Positions 8,948 to 17,842 of a stretch of DNA of 64,000 bases are shown here, in pieces (the first letter of the stretch is position 1; the number at the start of each line of letters is the position of its first letter). The position numbers and the translations under genes are program-made. The notes below the pieces were generated by a model. The model was not told where the DNA came from and did not search any database. It saw only the letters and a program-made list of their open reading frames with translations. The stretch comes from Holdemanella hominis (lineage in GTDB: Bacteria; Bacillota_I; Bacilli_A; Erysipelotrichales; Erysipelotrichaceae), in NCBI RefSeq assembly GCF_014306155.1, contig NZ_JACRWH010000001.1, positions 62,001 to 126,000 on the forward strand, read 5' to 3'.

Positions 8948-9419
8948 GTGTACTTAGTCCTGGATAATCAAGTTGGCGTAGTACTTCATAAACGATAATG
9001 GCAGCACAATTGGACAAATTCAAACTTCTCGCATTTGCGACCATAGGCAAGCGCATGCAAGTATCTAAATGATGTTGAAGGATTTTTTTATCAACTCCCG
9101 TACTTTCTTTTCCAAGCACAAGATATACATCGCCTTCTTCTTTCGTAAAATCAAATTCACTTGGTGCTTTTTTACCATAACGAGTCATAAAATAATAGTG
9201 TTCACTTGGATTTTCAGCCACAAACGCATCCCAATCTTTATGAATGTGGATATCCGCATCCTTAATATAATCCATTCCTGAACGACGCAAATGCTTTTCA
9301 TCCAAAGAAAAACCCAATGGTTCAATTAAATGTAAACGCGAACCCGTAGCCATACAAGTTCGAATGATATTTCCTGTATTCTGAGGAATCTCAGGTTCAT
9401 ACAATACTACATGCAACAT
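8898..9419 (-). CDS. trmL: tRNA (cytidine/uridine-34-2'-O)-methyltransferase TrmL
   Basis: SPOUT-class methyltransferase that 2'-O-methylates the wobble base of tRNA-Leu isoacceptors. It has 173 residues, the minimal TrmL size. Family motifs are visible in order: the start LYEPEIPQNTGNIIRTC, the middle VLGKESTG (AdoMet-binding knot) and the end MVANARSLNLSNCAAIIVYE (knot closure). It lies one base after rdgB on the same strand. Confidence 0.93.
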   Translation of the reverse strand: MLHVVLYEPEIPQNTGNIIRTCMATGSRLHLIEPLGFSLDEKHLRRSGMDYIKDADIHIHKDWDAFVAENPSEHYYFMTRYGKKAPSEFDFTKEEGDVYLVLGKESTGVDKKILQHHLDTCMRLPMVANARSLNLSNCAAIIVYEVLRQLDYPGLSTHEELKGEDWLENLKVD

Positions 9420-9420
9420 A

Positions 9421-9996
9421 TTATTTACTCCAATCCTTTAAAAATTTCTCAAGTGCTACTCCTCTATGAGATACACTATTTTTCTTTTCTTCACTCACAT
9501 TGGCAAGTGTTGTCTTAAATTCAGGATAATAGAAGATTGGATCATATCCAAAACCATTTGTTCCAACCATTTCATCATGAATCAAACCTTCACACTCTCC
9601 ACGATATACATATTCTTTTCCATTTTCATTAATATAGGCAATGACACACACATAGCGAGCCGTACGCGTTTTTCCCTTTACCTGATCTATAATATATTGA
9701 TTCTTGATATCATAGCTTGTGTCTTCACCTAAAAAACGAGCTGAATACACACCTGGCTTCTTATCCATCGCATCTACTTCCAAACCAGAATCATCGCTGA
9801 TTACAGGTTCATGAAGTTCATTAAATAAAGTACGAGCTTTAATTAGCGCATTCTCTTCAAATGTTGTACCATCTTCTACAATATCAATTTTATGATCCAG
9901 ATCTTTTAAGCATTTAACTTGGCAATCCTTCAACATCGTCTGAAACTCTTCAACTTTATGAGCATTGCTCGTTGCTATCCAAATTGTTTTTTTCAT
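9421..9996 (-). CDS. rdgB: XTP/dITP diphosphatase (RdgB/HAM1 family)
   Basis: House-cleaning pyrophosphatase that removes dITP, dXTP and ITP from nucleotide pools. It has 191 residues. Motifs: IATSNAHKVEEF at the N-terminus (substrate loop), EENALIKA, SDDSGLEVDA (metal ligand region), PGVYSARF, GFGYDPIF and SHRGVAL at the C-terminus. All are intact and length is typical. It heads a short operon with trmL and the membrane protein. Confidence 0.95.
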   Translation of the reverse strand: MKKTIWIATSNAHKVEEFQTMLKDCQVKCLKDLDHKIDIVEDGTTFEENALIKARTLFNELHEPVISDDSGLEVDAMDKKPGVYSARFLGEDTSYDIKNQYIIDQVKGKTRTARYVCVIAYINENGKEYVYRGECEGLIHDEMVGTNGFGYDPIFYYPEFKTTLANVSEEKKNSVSHRGVALEKFLKDWSK

Positions 9997-10385
9997 TTTT
10001 TATCACCGATATATATTATAGAAAGAAAAAATGGGGTTTTCAACAAGAGTTGTGCTAAATTGAACCTCTCCGCATCGAAGTGACGACTGTTCTTAGATTG
10101 CATTAAAAAAACAAGTACAGTATCCATATGTGTATTGTGTGGTGTATATGTTCTAATCTTGCCAATCAGAAACGATATTGGCAACCAATGAAAACACAAG
10201 TTCTGTTGCGATGTCGATTTTCTCAGGTATTTTTAATCTAGATATTGGATTAAGAATTTTTATTGGAGGATAAACCATTAACCTTCTCAACATTCAATCC
10301 ATCGGATATATTGCAGGTGCAATCACATAATCTTTTATATATGCCGACGCTAATATATGATAGAATAAATGGGTTGGAGGAATTT
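9997..10385. other. Gene-free gap between rdgB and tgt
   Basis: About 390 bp without a convincing gene. The tgt frame stays open upstream to 10263 from a TTG, but that extension is not Tgt-like and is left out. A candidate tgt promoter is TTTATA (10334-10339), 16 bases, TATGAT (10356-10361). I see no preQ1-type riboswitch signature. Confidence 0.4.
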
Positions 10386-11597
10386 ATGGAATACAAGAAC
10401 GACAATAAATTTTATTTTGAAATTGAAAAAAGAATTCCTGGTCATTTAGGAAGAGCCGGAATTATACATACACCCCATGGAGACATCAAGACCCCTGCAT
10501 TCATGTGTGTTGGAACACATGGTGAAGTTCGCTTTGTTTCTATGGAAGAATTAAAAAGTATTAATGCCCAAGCCATGTTGAGTAATGGATATCATTTACG
10601 AAACATTTCCCCAGAAATTGCTGAAAATGGAGGTTTATCCGCATGGTCAAAATGGAACGGTCCAACTTTAACGGATTCCGGTGGCTTTCAAGTGATGTCT
10701 TTAGGTTCTGGCTGCGGAAAAGTTGTCAGCATGAAACGTGAAGACAATATGAAGAATACCGAAGAAGAAAAACGTTTGGCCCACGTAACCGAAGATGGAG
10801 TACACTTTCACGATCCATTTACAGGGCAAGAAGATTTTATTGGTCCAGAAGAAAGTATGCAAATTCAATGTCGCATTGGAGCCGATATTCATATGGCTTA
10901 TGATGAATTAACTTCTTTAGCCGATACATACGAATATAACGTTGAATCCTTGGCAAGAACTGAACGTTGGGCAAAGAGAAGTCTTGATGAACATAAGAAA
11001 CATTGTGATGATTTAGGCTACCACCAATCTTTATATGGTGTCATTCAAGGTGGGCGTTGGGAAGATCTAAGAAGATCAACTTGTAAAAAGTACGCTCAAA
11101 TGGATTTTGATGGTTATGGATTAGGTGGTGCTTTCCTTAAAGAAACGCTAGGTGATATCTTAACTTGGTGTAACGAAGAACTCCCTGAAAATAAACCAAG
11201 ACACTTATTAGGATTGTCTCATCCAGATGATATCTTGATTGGTACAGAAAATGGTGCCGACACATTCGATTGTGTAGCTCCTACTAGAGAGGCAAGACAT
11301 GGAAGATTGTATACAATGCATGGTCCTATCAATTTATCAAAATATAGAGATAGCGATGAAATCATTGATGAAGGTTGCGATTGTCCTACTTGTCTTTCTC
11401 ATATCACACTTGGTGAATTAAGAAGACTATGGAAATCGCAAGACCGCACGGAATCCGCAAAGTATTTCGAACTTGCTTCTATACATAATCTTCGCTTTAT
11501 CATCCGTTTAACTGAACAAGCTCGACAAGCTATTTTAGATGGAACATTTAAAGAATTCAAAGAATCTTTCTTAAATTCATACTACAAGAACAAGTAA
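10386..11597 (+). CDS. tgt: Queuine/preQ1 tRNA-ribosyltransferase (Tgt), divergent
   Basis: Exchanges guanine-34 for a queuosine precursor in GUN-anticodon tRNAs. It has 403 residues from the ATG at 10386, which has GGAGG 5 bases upstream. Conserved: TLTDSGGFQVMSLG with the general-base Asp, the nucleophile region DTFDCVAPTREARHG, and the C-terminal zinc site CDCPTCLSH plus a later His. Divergent: where preQ1-type enzymes have the GGLAVGE-type substrate loop this protein has GGAFLKE, and AFDEC is replaced by AYDEL. It may therefore use a different base, for instance salvaged queuine. No queuosine biosynthesis genes are in the window. Confidence 0.9.
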   Translation: MEYKNDNKFYFEIEKRIPGHLGRAGIIHTPHGDIKTPAFMCVGTHGEVRFVSMEELKSINAQAMLSNGYHLRNISPEIAENGGLSAWSKWNGPTLTDSGGFQVMSLGSGCGKVVSMKREDNMKNTEEEKRLAHVTEDGVHFHDPFTGQEDFIGPEESMQIQCRIGADIHMAYDELTSLADTYEYNVESLARTERWAKRSLDEHKKHCDDLGYHQSLYGVIQGGRWEDLRRSTCKKYAQMDFDGYGLGGAFLKETLGDILTWCNEELPENKPRHLLGLSHPDDILIGTENGADTFDCVAPTREARHGRLYTMHGPINLSKYRDSDEIIDEGCDCPTCLSHITLGELRRLWKSQDRTESAKYFELASIHNLRFIIRLTEQARQAILDGTFKEFKESFLNSYYKNK

Positions 11598-11614
11598 ATG
11601 CTTGTTCTTTTTTT
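11586..11614 (+). terminator. Terminator of tgt
   Basis: Stem AAGAACAAG / CTTGTTCTT with a 6-base loop and T tail; the left arm includes the last codons of tgt. Confidence 0.9.
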
Positions 11615-11615
11615 G

Positions 11616-11643
11616 AAAAAAGAGAAATCAAACGATTCCTCTT
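11616..11643 (-). terminator. Terminator of the MetE-like gene
   Basis: On the minus strand AAGAG-AATC / GATT-CTCTT, with one internal mismatch, is followed by a T run. It abuts the stop codon at 11642. Confidence 0.6.
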
Positions 11644-12742
11644 AAATAAAATCTTGGCAAGATACCAATAAATCAATTTTCTTCCATTGTGTTTCCTCAT
11701 CAATGCAGTTACCTTCTTCAACAGAGGCAAATCCACATTGTGGAGAAAGTGCAATATTATCACCGACTACAGCTTTAGCTTGTTCATAACGTGCCTTAAT
11801 CGCATCATGCTCTTCTAATTCTTTACGCTTTGTAGAAATCAAGCCAGCTACAAATGTACGGCCAGTACCTTTTAAAACAGCCCATGGATCAAAGGTTCCA
11901 CTACGAGCATCATCATATTCTACAAAATATCCATCGTATGGAATGCTCGCAACAGACTTGGCAATCGTATCATAGAATCCATGGAACAATGGATTTCCTT
12001 TGAAGTTTCCTTTACAGAAGTGTGTTGCGATCTGCATGTCTTCTGGACGATTTTCTAAAGCCTTAGTACTTACACGTACAAACCAATCTAACACTTGTGC
12101 TTTTGTATAACCCAATCCCTCTACTTTTGATACAAATGTATCATCAATCATATAGGTCCATGAAGTATCATCAATTTGAATATAGCGACATCCATGATTG
12201 TAGAAATCACGAATAGCTGCCTGATATGCCAATCCAATATCATCAATGACTGCTTCAATATCTGTTCCATAGTATGGCGTATCTTTGATACCTAACTGTA
12301 AAAAATGATCAATCAAAATCATGTTTGGTCCAGAAATACACTTCTTAGCTTCTACACCATATTTACTTGCCTCATTCTTCAAGAAATCCCATGCGTACAT
12401 TTCTTTATGTGCTTTATTTGGATCATAAGAAATCTTACCTTCAATCATACCTAATTCAATATGATTGTTTCTTCCATTAATAAATTTATCCAAATGTTTT
12501 GTCGTAAAACCACCAAATTCTTTTAACCAATCTAAATGCCACCAGCGACGACGGAATTCTCCATCTGTCACAAACTTCAATCCATGTTGTACTTCCTTCG
12601 CAACTAATTTTGCGATTTGTTCATCCTCTACATCACGCAATTGTTCATATGTGATTTCATTATTATTAAATTTAGCACGGGCCTCTTTAATTTCCTGTGG
12701 TCTTAAAAAAGATCCTACAATATCATATTTAATATTCAACAT
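11642..12742 (-). CDS. Cobalamin-independent methionine synthase family protein (MetE C-terminal domain, YxjG/YxjH-like)
   Basis: A 366-residue single-domain protein homologous to the catalytic C-terminal half of MetE. Zinc ligands are visible as His and Cys in ATHFCKGN and a further Cys in SPQCGFAS; the start IVGSFLRP and YIQIDDTSW are also family signatures. Stand-alone proteins of this type (Bacillus YxjG/YxjH) lack the MetE N-terminal folate-binding half and probably transfer methyl groups from another donor to homocysteine or a related thiol. It is monocistronic. The exact donor cannot be told from sequence. Confidence 0.87.
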   Translation of the reverse strand: MLNIKYDIVGSFLRPQEIKEARAKFNNNEITYEQLRDVEDEQIAKLVAKEVQHGLKFVTDGEFRRRWWHLDWLKEFGGFTTKHLDKFINGRNNHIELGMIEGKISYDPNKAHKEMYAWDFLKNEASKYGVEAKKCISGPNMILIDHFLQLGIKDTPYYGTDIEAVIDDIGLAYQAAIRDFYNHGCRYIQIDDTSWTYMIDDTFVSKVEGLGYTKAQVLDWFVRVSTKALENRPEDMQIATHFCKGNFKGNPLFHGFYDTIAKSVASIPYDGYFVEYDDARSGTFDPWAVLKGTGRTFVAGLISTKRKELEEHDAIKARYEQAKAVVGDNIALSPQCGFASVEEGNCIDEETQWKKIDLLVSCQDFI

Positions 12743-12855
12743 AAGTAATTTTCCTCCAACGTCATCATTTTATCATTTCTAGTTAATTATTGATAATATT
12801 TAATAATATACGCCCGTTATAACTTTTATCTATAATAAAAAAGAAAAGAATGTGA

Positions 12856-12861
12856 TAAAAT
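12856..12861 (+). promoter_or_regulatory. Extended -10 element directly before a start codon
   Basis: TG-A-TAAAAT ends at 12861, placing the expected transcription start at or one base before the ATG at 12869. No Shine-Dalgarno is visible, so the mRNA may be leaderless. Confidence 0.4.
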
Positions 12862-12868
12862 AATTTCT

Positions 12869-13903
12869 ATGAACACAAAATCATATATACTCAACCAATT
12901 TCAAACATACCCACAACTAGAACTACAGGATTTAATGAAATTTTTATACCAAAGCAGTTTTGGTTGTGAACACTTACTTTCAAATCCTGATACAGTTAAA
13001 AAACAGATCCAACAAGAACTCGACACAAAACTAGATACATGTAATTCCATTGAATATCTAGATGGAAATTATGTTCGTCTTCATTTAAATTATGGATTGA
13101 GCGTAAATACACTGAGTACTTTATTTATTTTATCAAGTCAACAAGAAAAAAACGGCAAGGAACAGCTCGAAGAAAAGCTTCAAATCCTTATCGATATGAT
13201 TTCCAATCAAGAACTTCCATTTTCTTTAAACAACGCTAAGCTAACTCTTTTAAAATGGAAAGAAGATGGATATCCTGCCATTCATCATTCCAATACATTC
13301 AATCAATTGTACCATCCATCTTATCGCTTAATACATAAAAAGTACGTTCCTTTCTTAAAACTATTTAAGCATATCGACAACAAGCATCCTTCTATTATTT
13401 CAATCGACGGACGTTGTGCTTCGGGTAAGACTACACTTTCAAATCTTTTAAAACAAATATATGACTGTAACGTATTTAAAATGGATGACTTTTTCTTACA
13501 ACCCCATCAAAGGACAAAGGAAAGGCTTGAAAGTCCTGGAGAAAATGTAGACCATGAGCGCTTTGAACAAGAGGTCTTGATTCCACTATCAAAACATGAA
13601 GATATAAAGCTGCATAAATTCAATTGTTCAACTTTGTCAATACAATCTGCTCACTTAATTCCATATAAATCATTTAATGTCATTGAAGGTTCTTATTCGA
13701 TGCACTCAGATCTTCAAAAATATTATTCGTATTCTGTTTTCTTAACCGTGAGTAAAGAAGAACAACTTTCAAGACTTGAAAAAAGGAACCCAAATATGTT
13801 GAACAATTTTATTCAACGATGGATTCCTTTAGAAGAACTTTATTTTAAAACTTTTTCAATCCAAGACATATGTGACATAAAAATAGATACATCAAAGGCC
13901 TAA
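12869..13903 (+). CDS. Uridine-kinase-like P-loop protein with an N-terminal extension
   Basis: A 344-residue protein. The C-terminal half (from about residue 171) is a P-loop kinase resembling uridine kinase: Walker A DGRCASGKTT, then VFKMDDFFLQ, the typical uridine-kinase Asp region, and a nucleotide-specificity segment VIEGSYSMH. The N-terminal 165 residues are helical and of unknown function, with no recognised motif. Substrate is uncertain; nucleoside or related metabolite phosphorylation is the best guess. It has no Shine-Dalgarno before the ATG. It is transcribed alone, divergent from the MetE-like gene. Confidence 0.75.
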   Translation: MNTKSYILNQFQTYPQLELQDLMKFLYQSSFGCEHLLSNPDTVKKQIQQELDTKLDTCNSIEYLDGNYVRLHLNYGLSVNTLSTLFILSSQQEKNGKEQLEEKLQILIDMISNQELPFSLNNAKLTLLKWKEDGYPAIHHSNTFNQLYHPSYRLIHKKYVPFLKLFKHIDNKHPSIISIDGRCASGKTTLSNLLKQIYDCNVFKMDDFFLQPHQRTKERLESPGENVDHERFEQEVLIPLSKHEDIKLHKFNCSTLSIQSAHLIPYKSFNVIEGSYSMHSDLQKYYSYSVFLTVSKEEQLSRLEKRNPNMLNNFIQRWIPLEELYFKTFSIQDICDIKIDTSKA

Positions 13904-13916
13904 ATCATCAGGCCTT
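13895..13916. terminator. Hairpin terminator shared by convergent genes
   Basis: Stem AAGGCCT / AGGCCTT with an 8-base loop between the kinase-like gene and the Na/Pi transporter. Confidence 0.7.
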
Positions 13917-13923
13917 ATTTACA

Positions 13924-15732
13924 TTATTCAACTTGTTCATCTTCCATACTAACAATACGACCTTCTCTTTGTCCAAGATCATATTTTTCACGGTACTCAG
14001 CCAATGTTGTTTTATAATCGTCACCTTCAATCGCATATACTCTGGAATCGTGAATATGAATATCTGTATCTTTTTCACGAATCTTAATCAAAGCCACCAT
14101 ACTACTTGCACAGTGTGTGGCAATACGGTTTAAACTATTTAATAAATCATTGAATACTGTACCTTCTTCAAGACCACAGTTTCCTTGTGATAAACGTTCA
14201 ACGTGACGCAATTTCATTTCATCACAAAGTCCACGAATGACAATTCCTAATGGAGATACGCGTCGAGCCAAAGCTAAATCATCTTCTAAATAAGCATGAT
14301 ATGTCATATTCATTGATTCACGAACGGCCTCCACAACAAGGTTTAACTCATCCATAGCGACATTTGACATTTCCATACGATTTTCATTGATACTCTTTGA
14401 CATCTCGGCAATATATGCAGCGTGATCCCCAATTCTTTCAAAGTCACTAATTGTATGAAGATATAAAGAAGCTTGTCGAGTTTGCTCTGTATTTAATGCT
14501 TGTTTTGTCAGCTGCATTAAATAAGAGCCTAAACGTGCTTCATATTTATCAATCAAATTTTCTTTACGATGTACTTTATCATATTTTTCTGGTTTAAACT
14601 CATTTATCAAGTTCATTGAACGATTCACGTTATTACGCACCTTTTTAGCCATACCATTCATGACACGATGACATTGTGCAATCGCCAAAGCAGGATACGG
14701 AATCAAACGTTCTTCTAGTAAATCAAAGTCAGCTTGTTCTTCTAGATCTTCTGGACTGTCTTTGACAATACGCATCAATAATTTTTCAATTTGAGGAATA
14801 AACCAGAATAAAACTAATACATTTCCACAACGAATAGCTGTATTCATTAATGCGATATTTACTGGAGACATAACTTCATTCACAAAGCTATACTGCATAA
14901 ATATATTTGAACCATAGAATAGAATTGACCAGATAATCATACCAAATAAGTCGTTGATCAAATATTCTAATGCGGTACGTTTACCATTTTTATTTGCGCT
15001 TAAGGCAGAAATCAACACAGGACATGCAGCACCAATACCAATTCCTAAGTTAATTGGAAAGGCTGTCGCAAATGTCAATGAGCCTGTCATAGATAGTGCT
15101 TGTAAGATACCAACCGCTGCACTAGCACTTTGTAAAACAGCAGTAAACAAAATACCTACTAGAATACCCATTACTGGATTTGAGAACATTGTAAGCATAC
15201 TAATGAATGTTTCGTTTGTTCTTAAAGGCGAAACGGCTCCGCTCATTTGTTGCATACCTGTCATTAAAATCGCAAAACCAAGCATGATATTTCCAACATT
15301 TTTATGTGTAGTACGTTTTCCAAATGTCTTTAAACAAATACCAATAAACGCAAACAACGTTGTGATCGTAACTGTTGAAAATAAGCTTGCGATCCCACTA
15401 GAACCACCTACATAAGATAAACACAATATCCAACCGGTAATACTTGTACCAATATTAGCACCCATGATAATACCGATAGCTTGTCTTAGTTTCATCATAC
15501 CTGAGTTAACAAAACCAATGACCATTACTGTCGTAGCACTACTAGACTGAATAACAGAAGTAACACCTGCACCTAAGGCAACACCTTTTAAGCTTGTGTT
15601 TGTCATCTTGTACAAGAATGCTTCTAACTTGTTACCGGCTACGCTTTTTAGCCCATCGCCCATTAATGACATACCGAACAAAAATAACGCAATGCCTCCT
15701 AATAGGGATAAGACCATTGTAACTATTCCCAT
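13924..15732 (-). CDS. Na+/phosphate cotransporter family protein with PhoU-like domain
   Basis: A 602-residue inner-membrane protein of the NptA/YjbB type. Two inverted Na/Pi-cotransport repeats carry the QSSSATTVM (about residue 63) and LQSASAAVG (about 200) signatures, with roughly eight to ten membrane segments through residue 320. A soluble C-terminal PhoU-like four-helix domain (about 345-560) contains YLHTISDFERIGDHA. It probably moves phosphate with sodium, with the PhoU part regulating flux. A four-unit Pho box upstream (15813-15851) supports phosphate control. It is monocistronic. Confidence 0.9.
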   Translation of the reverse strand: MGIVTMVLSLLGGIALFLFGMSLMGDGLKSVAGNKLEAFLYKMTNTSLKGVALGAGVTSVIQSSSATTVMVIGFVNSGMMKLRQAIGIIMGANIGTSITGWILCLSYVGGSSGIASLFSTVTITTLFAFIGICLKTFGKRTTHKNVGNIMLGFAILMTGMQQMSGAVSPLRTNETFISMLTMFSNPVMGILVGILFTAVLQSASAAVGILQALSMTGSLTFATAFPINLGIGIGAACPVLISALSANKNGKRTALEYLINDLFGMIIWSILFYGSNIFMQYSFVNEVMSPVNIALMNTAIRCGNVLVLFWFIPQIEKLLMRIVKDSPEDLEEQADFDLLEERLIPYPALAIAQCHRVMNGMAKKVRNNVNRSMNLINEFKPEKYDKVHRKENLIDKYEARLGSYLMQLTKQALNTEQTRQASLYLHTISDFERIGDHAAYIAEMSKSINENRMEMSNVAMDELNLVVEAVRESMNMTYHAYLEDDLALARRVSPLGIVIRGLCDEMKLRHVERLSQGNCGLEEGTVFNDLLNSLNRIATHCASSMVALIKIREKDTDIHIHDSRVYAIEGDDYKTTLAEYREKYDLGQREGRIVSMEDEQVE

Positions 15733-15812
15733 CTTGAACTCCTTTATAAAATGAATATTTAATTTTCAATTTTTACGCAAATTGCAACGTCTTTATTATG
15801 CAATAAAAACAA

Positions 15813-15851
15813 TGTCAAAACAATATTAAATTTGTGTTAATTTTGTGTAAA
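15813..15851 (-). promoter_or_regulatory. Pho box: four direct repeats at 11-bp spacing
   Basis: On the minus strand TTTACA, TTAACA, TTAATA and TTGACA lie at exactly 11-base intervals (15846-15851, 15835-15840, 15824-15829, 15813-15818). This is the Bacillus PhoP pattern of TTAACA-like hexamers separated by 5 bases. It lies about 80 bp upstream of the Na/Pi transporter start. Confidence 0.75.
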
Positions 15852-15882
15852 ATGTAGTTTTTTTTCTGAAAACGCTAAAAAA

Positions 15883-15914
15883 AAAGATGACTTTAGAAGC
15901 CTAAAATCATCTTT
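15883..15914 (-). terminator. Terminator overlapping the end of the M50 gene
   Basis: Stem AAAGATGA / TCATCTTT with a long loop and a run of nine T on the minus strand. The final codons form one arm. Confidence 0.75.
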
Positions 15915-16534
15915 GCGATCATCTCAAAAAATTGAATCATATTTGAACGTAACATACCCAACGGATAATCTAATAAACCTGAAAAAATCAGTGAGATAAA
16001 TAATAGATTCATCCATGGTGCACCATCAATAAATTTATAGTATTTATCATCGGGTAAAAACGAAAACAATACTTTTGAGCCATCTAATGGTGGTACTGGA
16101 ATCAAGTTAAAAATGCCAAATCCAGTTGAAATCAATCCTGTATATGTCAATGTATTCGATATCAAATATCCTACACTAGACATCATAAAATATGGAGCAA
16201 ATTTATAGAGTGCATAAAATAAGAATACACAAATAAAACTTAATAGAAAGTTTGCGATTGGACCCGCAAAACTTGTCCATATGATTCCTGTCTTCGCATC
16301 TTTGTAGTAACGTGCATCCACGGGTACTGGTTTTGCCCAGCCAAATCCACATACTAATAGACAGACAAGTCCAATCCAGTCAACGTGTTTAAAAGGATTT
16401 AAGCTCAATCTACCTTCCATCTTAGCCGTAGGATCTCCCATCCAATAGGACACAAGTCCATGTGCCATTTCATGAATCGACATGGAAAGAACAACGGCAA
16501 TGACAAGATAAATAATATTTGATAAATTAAACAT
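15893..16534 (-). CDS. Site-2 protease family protein (peptidase M50)
   Basis: Intramembrane zinc metalloprotease of 213 residues. The zinc motif HEMAH lies in the first membrane helix (about residue 21) and the second metal-ligand motif NLIPVPPLDGSK near residue 145; LSFAGP-like SFAGPIANF lies between. About five membrane segments. This is the short YwhC/YdiL-like subfamily without PDZ domains. Its substrate is unknown. The start overlaps the 3' end of ychF by 8 bases, so it is probably translated with it. Confidence 0.88.
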   Translation of the reverse strand: MFNLSNIIYLVIAVVLSMSIHEMAHGLVSYWMGDPTAKMEGRLSLNPFKHVDWIGLVCLLVCGFGWAKPVPVDARYYKDAKTGIIWTSFAGPIANFLLSFICVFLFYALYKFAPYFMMSSVGYLISNTLTYTGLISTGFGIFNLIPVPPLDGSKVLFSFLPDDKYYKFIDGAPWMNLLFISLIFSGLLDYPLGMLRSNMIQFFEMIAKMILGF

Positions 16535-17630
16535 TAAATCTAAAGTGCATTACATCGCCATCTTGAACGACATAATCCTTTCCTTCTAGGCGTAAGCGTC
16601 CTGCTTCTTTAATAGCTAATTCGCTACCCAATTCATCGATATCTTCAAAACGATATACTTCAGCACGAATAAATCCCTTCTTGAAATCTGTGTGGATAAC
16701 ACCTGCACAATCCGGTGCTTTCATGCCTTTTTTAAATGTCCATGCACGACATTCATCTTCTCCAGCCGTTAAGAATGTACATAGATCCAATACGGCATAA
16801 GCCTTTTGAATCAATTGATCCAAACCAGATGTTTCAACACCTAATTCTTCTAAGAAAGCATCTTTTTCTTCTTTATCTAAACCAGACAATTCTTCTTCCA
16901 TTTGCGCACATAAGGCAACAACCTGGTTATTCTGGCTTTGTGCATATTCTTTTACTTGATTATAGTAAGCACATGAATCTGGATCCATGATACCTTCATC
17001 ATCTAAGTTGGCAACATAGATCATAGGTTTAGCTGTCAATAAGTTATAGCCTTTCATCAAGATTTGTTCATCTTCATTCAATTCTAATGAACGGGCTGGT
17101 TTTCCTTCTTCTAAGATTGGTTGTAAACGATCTAATAAAGCCAATTCATCCAATGATTCTTTATCCTTGTTTGTCTTAGCCTTACGTTCGATCTTACTTC
17201 TACGATTTTCAATTGTCTGAAGATCCGCTAAAGTTAATTCTAGATTAATAATTTCAATATCACGAATTGGATCTACACTATTTTCAACGTGTGTTATATC
17301 TGGATTATCAAAACAACGAACTACGTGACAAATCGCATCTGTTAAACGAATGTTTGATAAGAATTGGTTACCAAGTCCTTCACCTTGACTTGCTCCCTTA
17401 ACTAATCCCGCAATATCTGTAAATTCAAATGTTGTATAGATTGTTTTTTTTGGATTGAAGATTTCAACTAAGCGATCAATACGATAGTCTGGTACTTCTA
17501 CAACGCCTACATTGGGCTGAATTGTCGCAAATGGATAGTTTGCGGCTTCTACCTGTGATTTCGTGATAGCGTTAAATAAAGTTGACTTTCCTACGTTTGG
17601 AAGACCAACGATTCCTGCAGTTAATGGCAT
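16527..17630 (-). CDS. ychF: Redox-regulated, ribosome-binding ATPase YchF
   Basis: Obg-family P-loop NTPase of 367 residues that prefers ATP. G1 GLPNVGKST lies at residue 8, G3 DIAGLVKGAS near 70 and the altered G4 YVANLDDE near 206, which explains ATP preference. A helical insertion follows and then a C-terminal TGS domain ending VQDGDVMHFRFNV. It binds ribosomes and influences stress responses. Between DUF951 and the M50 gene on the same strand, it is likely cotranscribed with them. Confidence 0.96.
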   Translation of the reverse strand: MPLTAGIVGLPNVGKSTLFNAITKSQVEAANYPFATIQPNVGVVEVPDYRIDRLVEIFNPKKTIYTTFEFTDIAGLVKGASQGEGLGNQFLSNIRLTDAICHVVRCFDNPDITHVENSVDPIRDIEIINLELTLADLQTIENRRSKIERKAKTNKDKESLDELALLDRLQPILEEGKPARSLELNEDEQILMKGYNLLTAKPMIYVANLDDEGIMDPDSCAYYNQVKEYAQSQNNQVVALCAQMEEELSGLDKEEKDAFLEELGVETSGLDQLIQKAYAVLDLCTFLTAGEDECRAWTFKKGMKAPDCAGVIHTDFKKGFIRAEVYRFEDIDELGSELAIKEAGRLRLEGKDYVVQDGDVMHFRFNV

Positions 17631-17648
17631 AAATTCAATACATCCTCT

Positions 17649-17840
17649 CTATTCTTCTTCATGTCGAATTACTTTTTTTAATTTCTTTTCAAATTTTTGT
17701 CTAGGCATTAAAACACTGGCTCCACAACCTAAACATTTAATGCGAATATCAGCACCCATACGAATAATTTTCCATTCATTGGACTTATGACAAGGATGCT
17801 CTTTTTTCATTTCTACAATATCATTTAATCCATATTCCAT
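17649..17840 (-). CDS. DUF951 family small zinc-ribbon-like protein
   Basis: A 63-residue protein, start chosen at 17840 because AAGGAG lies 7 bases upstream. It begins MEYGLNDIVEMKKEHPCHKS and carries CLGCG, giving three cysteines plus a histidine that could bind one metal. In Bacillota DUF951 genes very often lie beside ychF, as here. The gene begins two bases after the folD stop. Function unknown; perhaps linked to translation through ychF. Confidence 0.85.
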   Translation of the reverse strand: MEYGLNDIVEMKKEHPCHKSNEWKIIRMGADIRIKCLGCGASVLMPRQKFEKKLKKVIRHEEE

Positions 17841-17842
17841 AA

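Noticed and set aside
10263..10385. N-terminal extension of Tgt by 41 codons
   Set aside because: It starts at TTG, is not Tgt-like, and the ATG at 10386 has a proper GGAGG.
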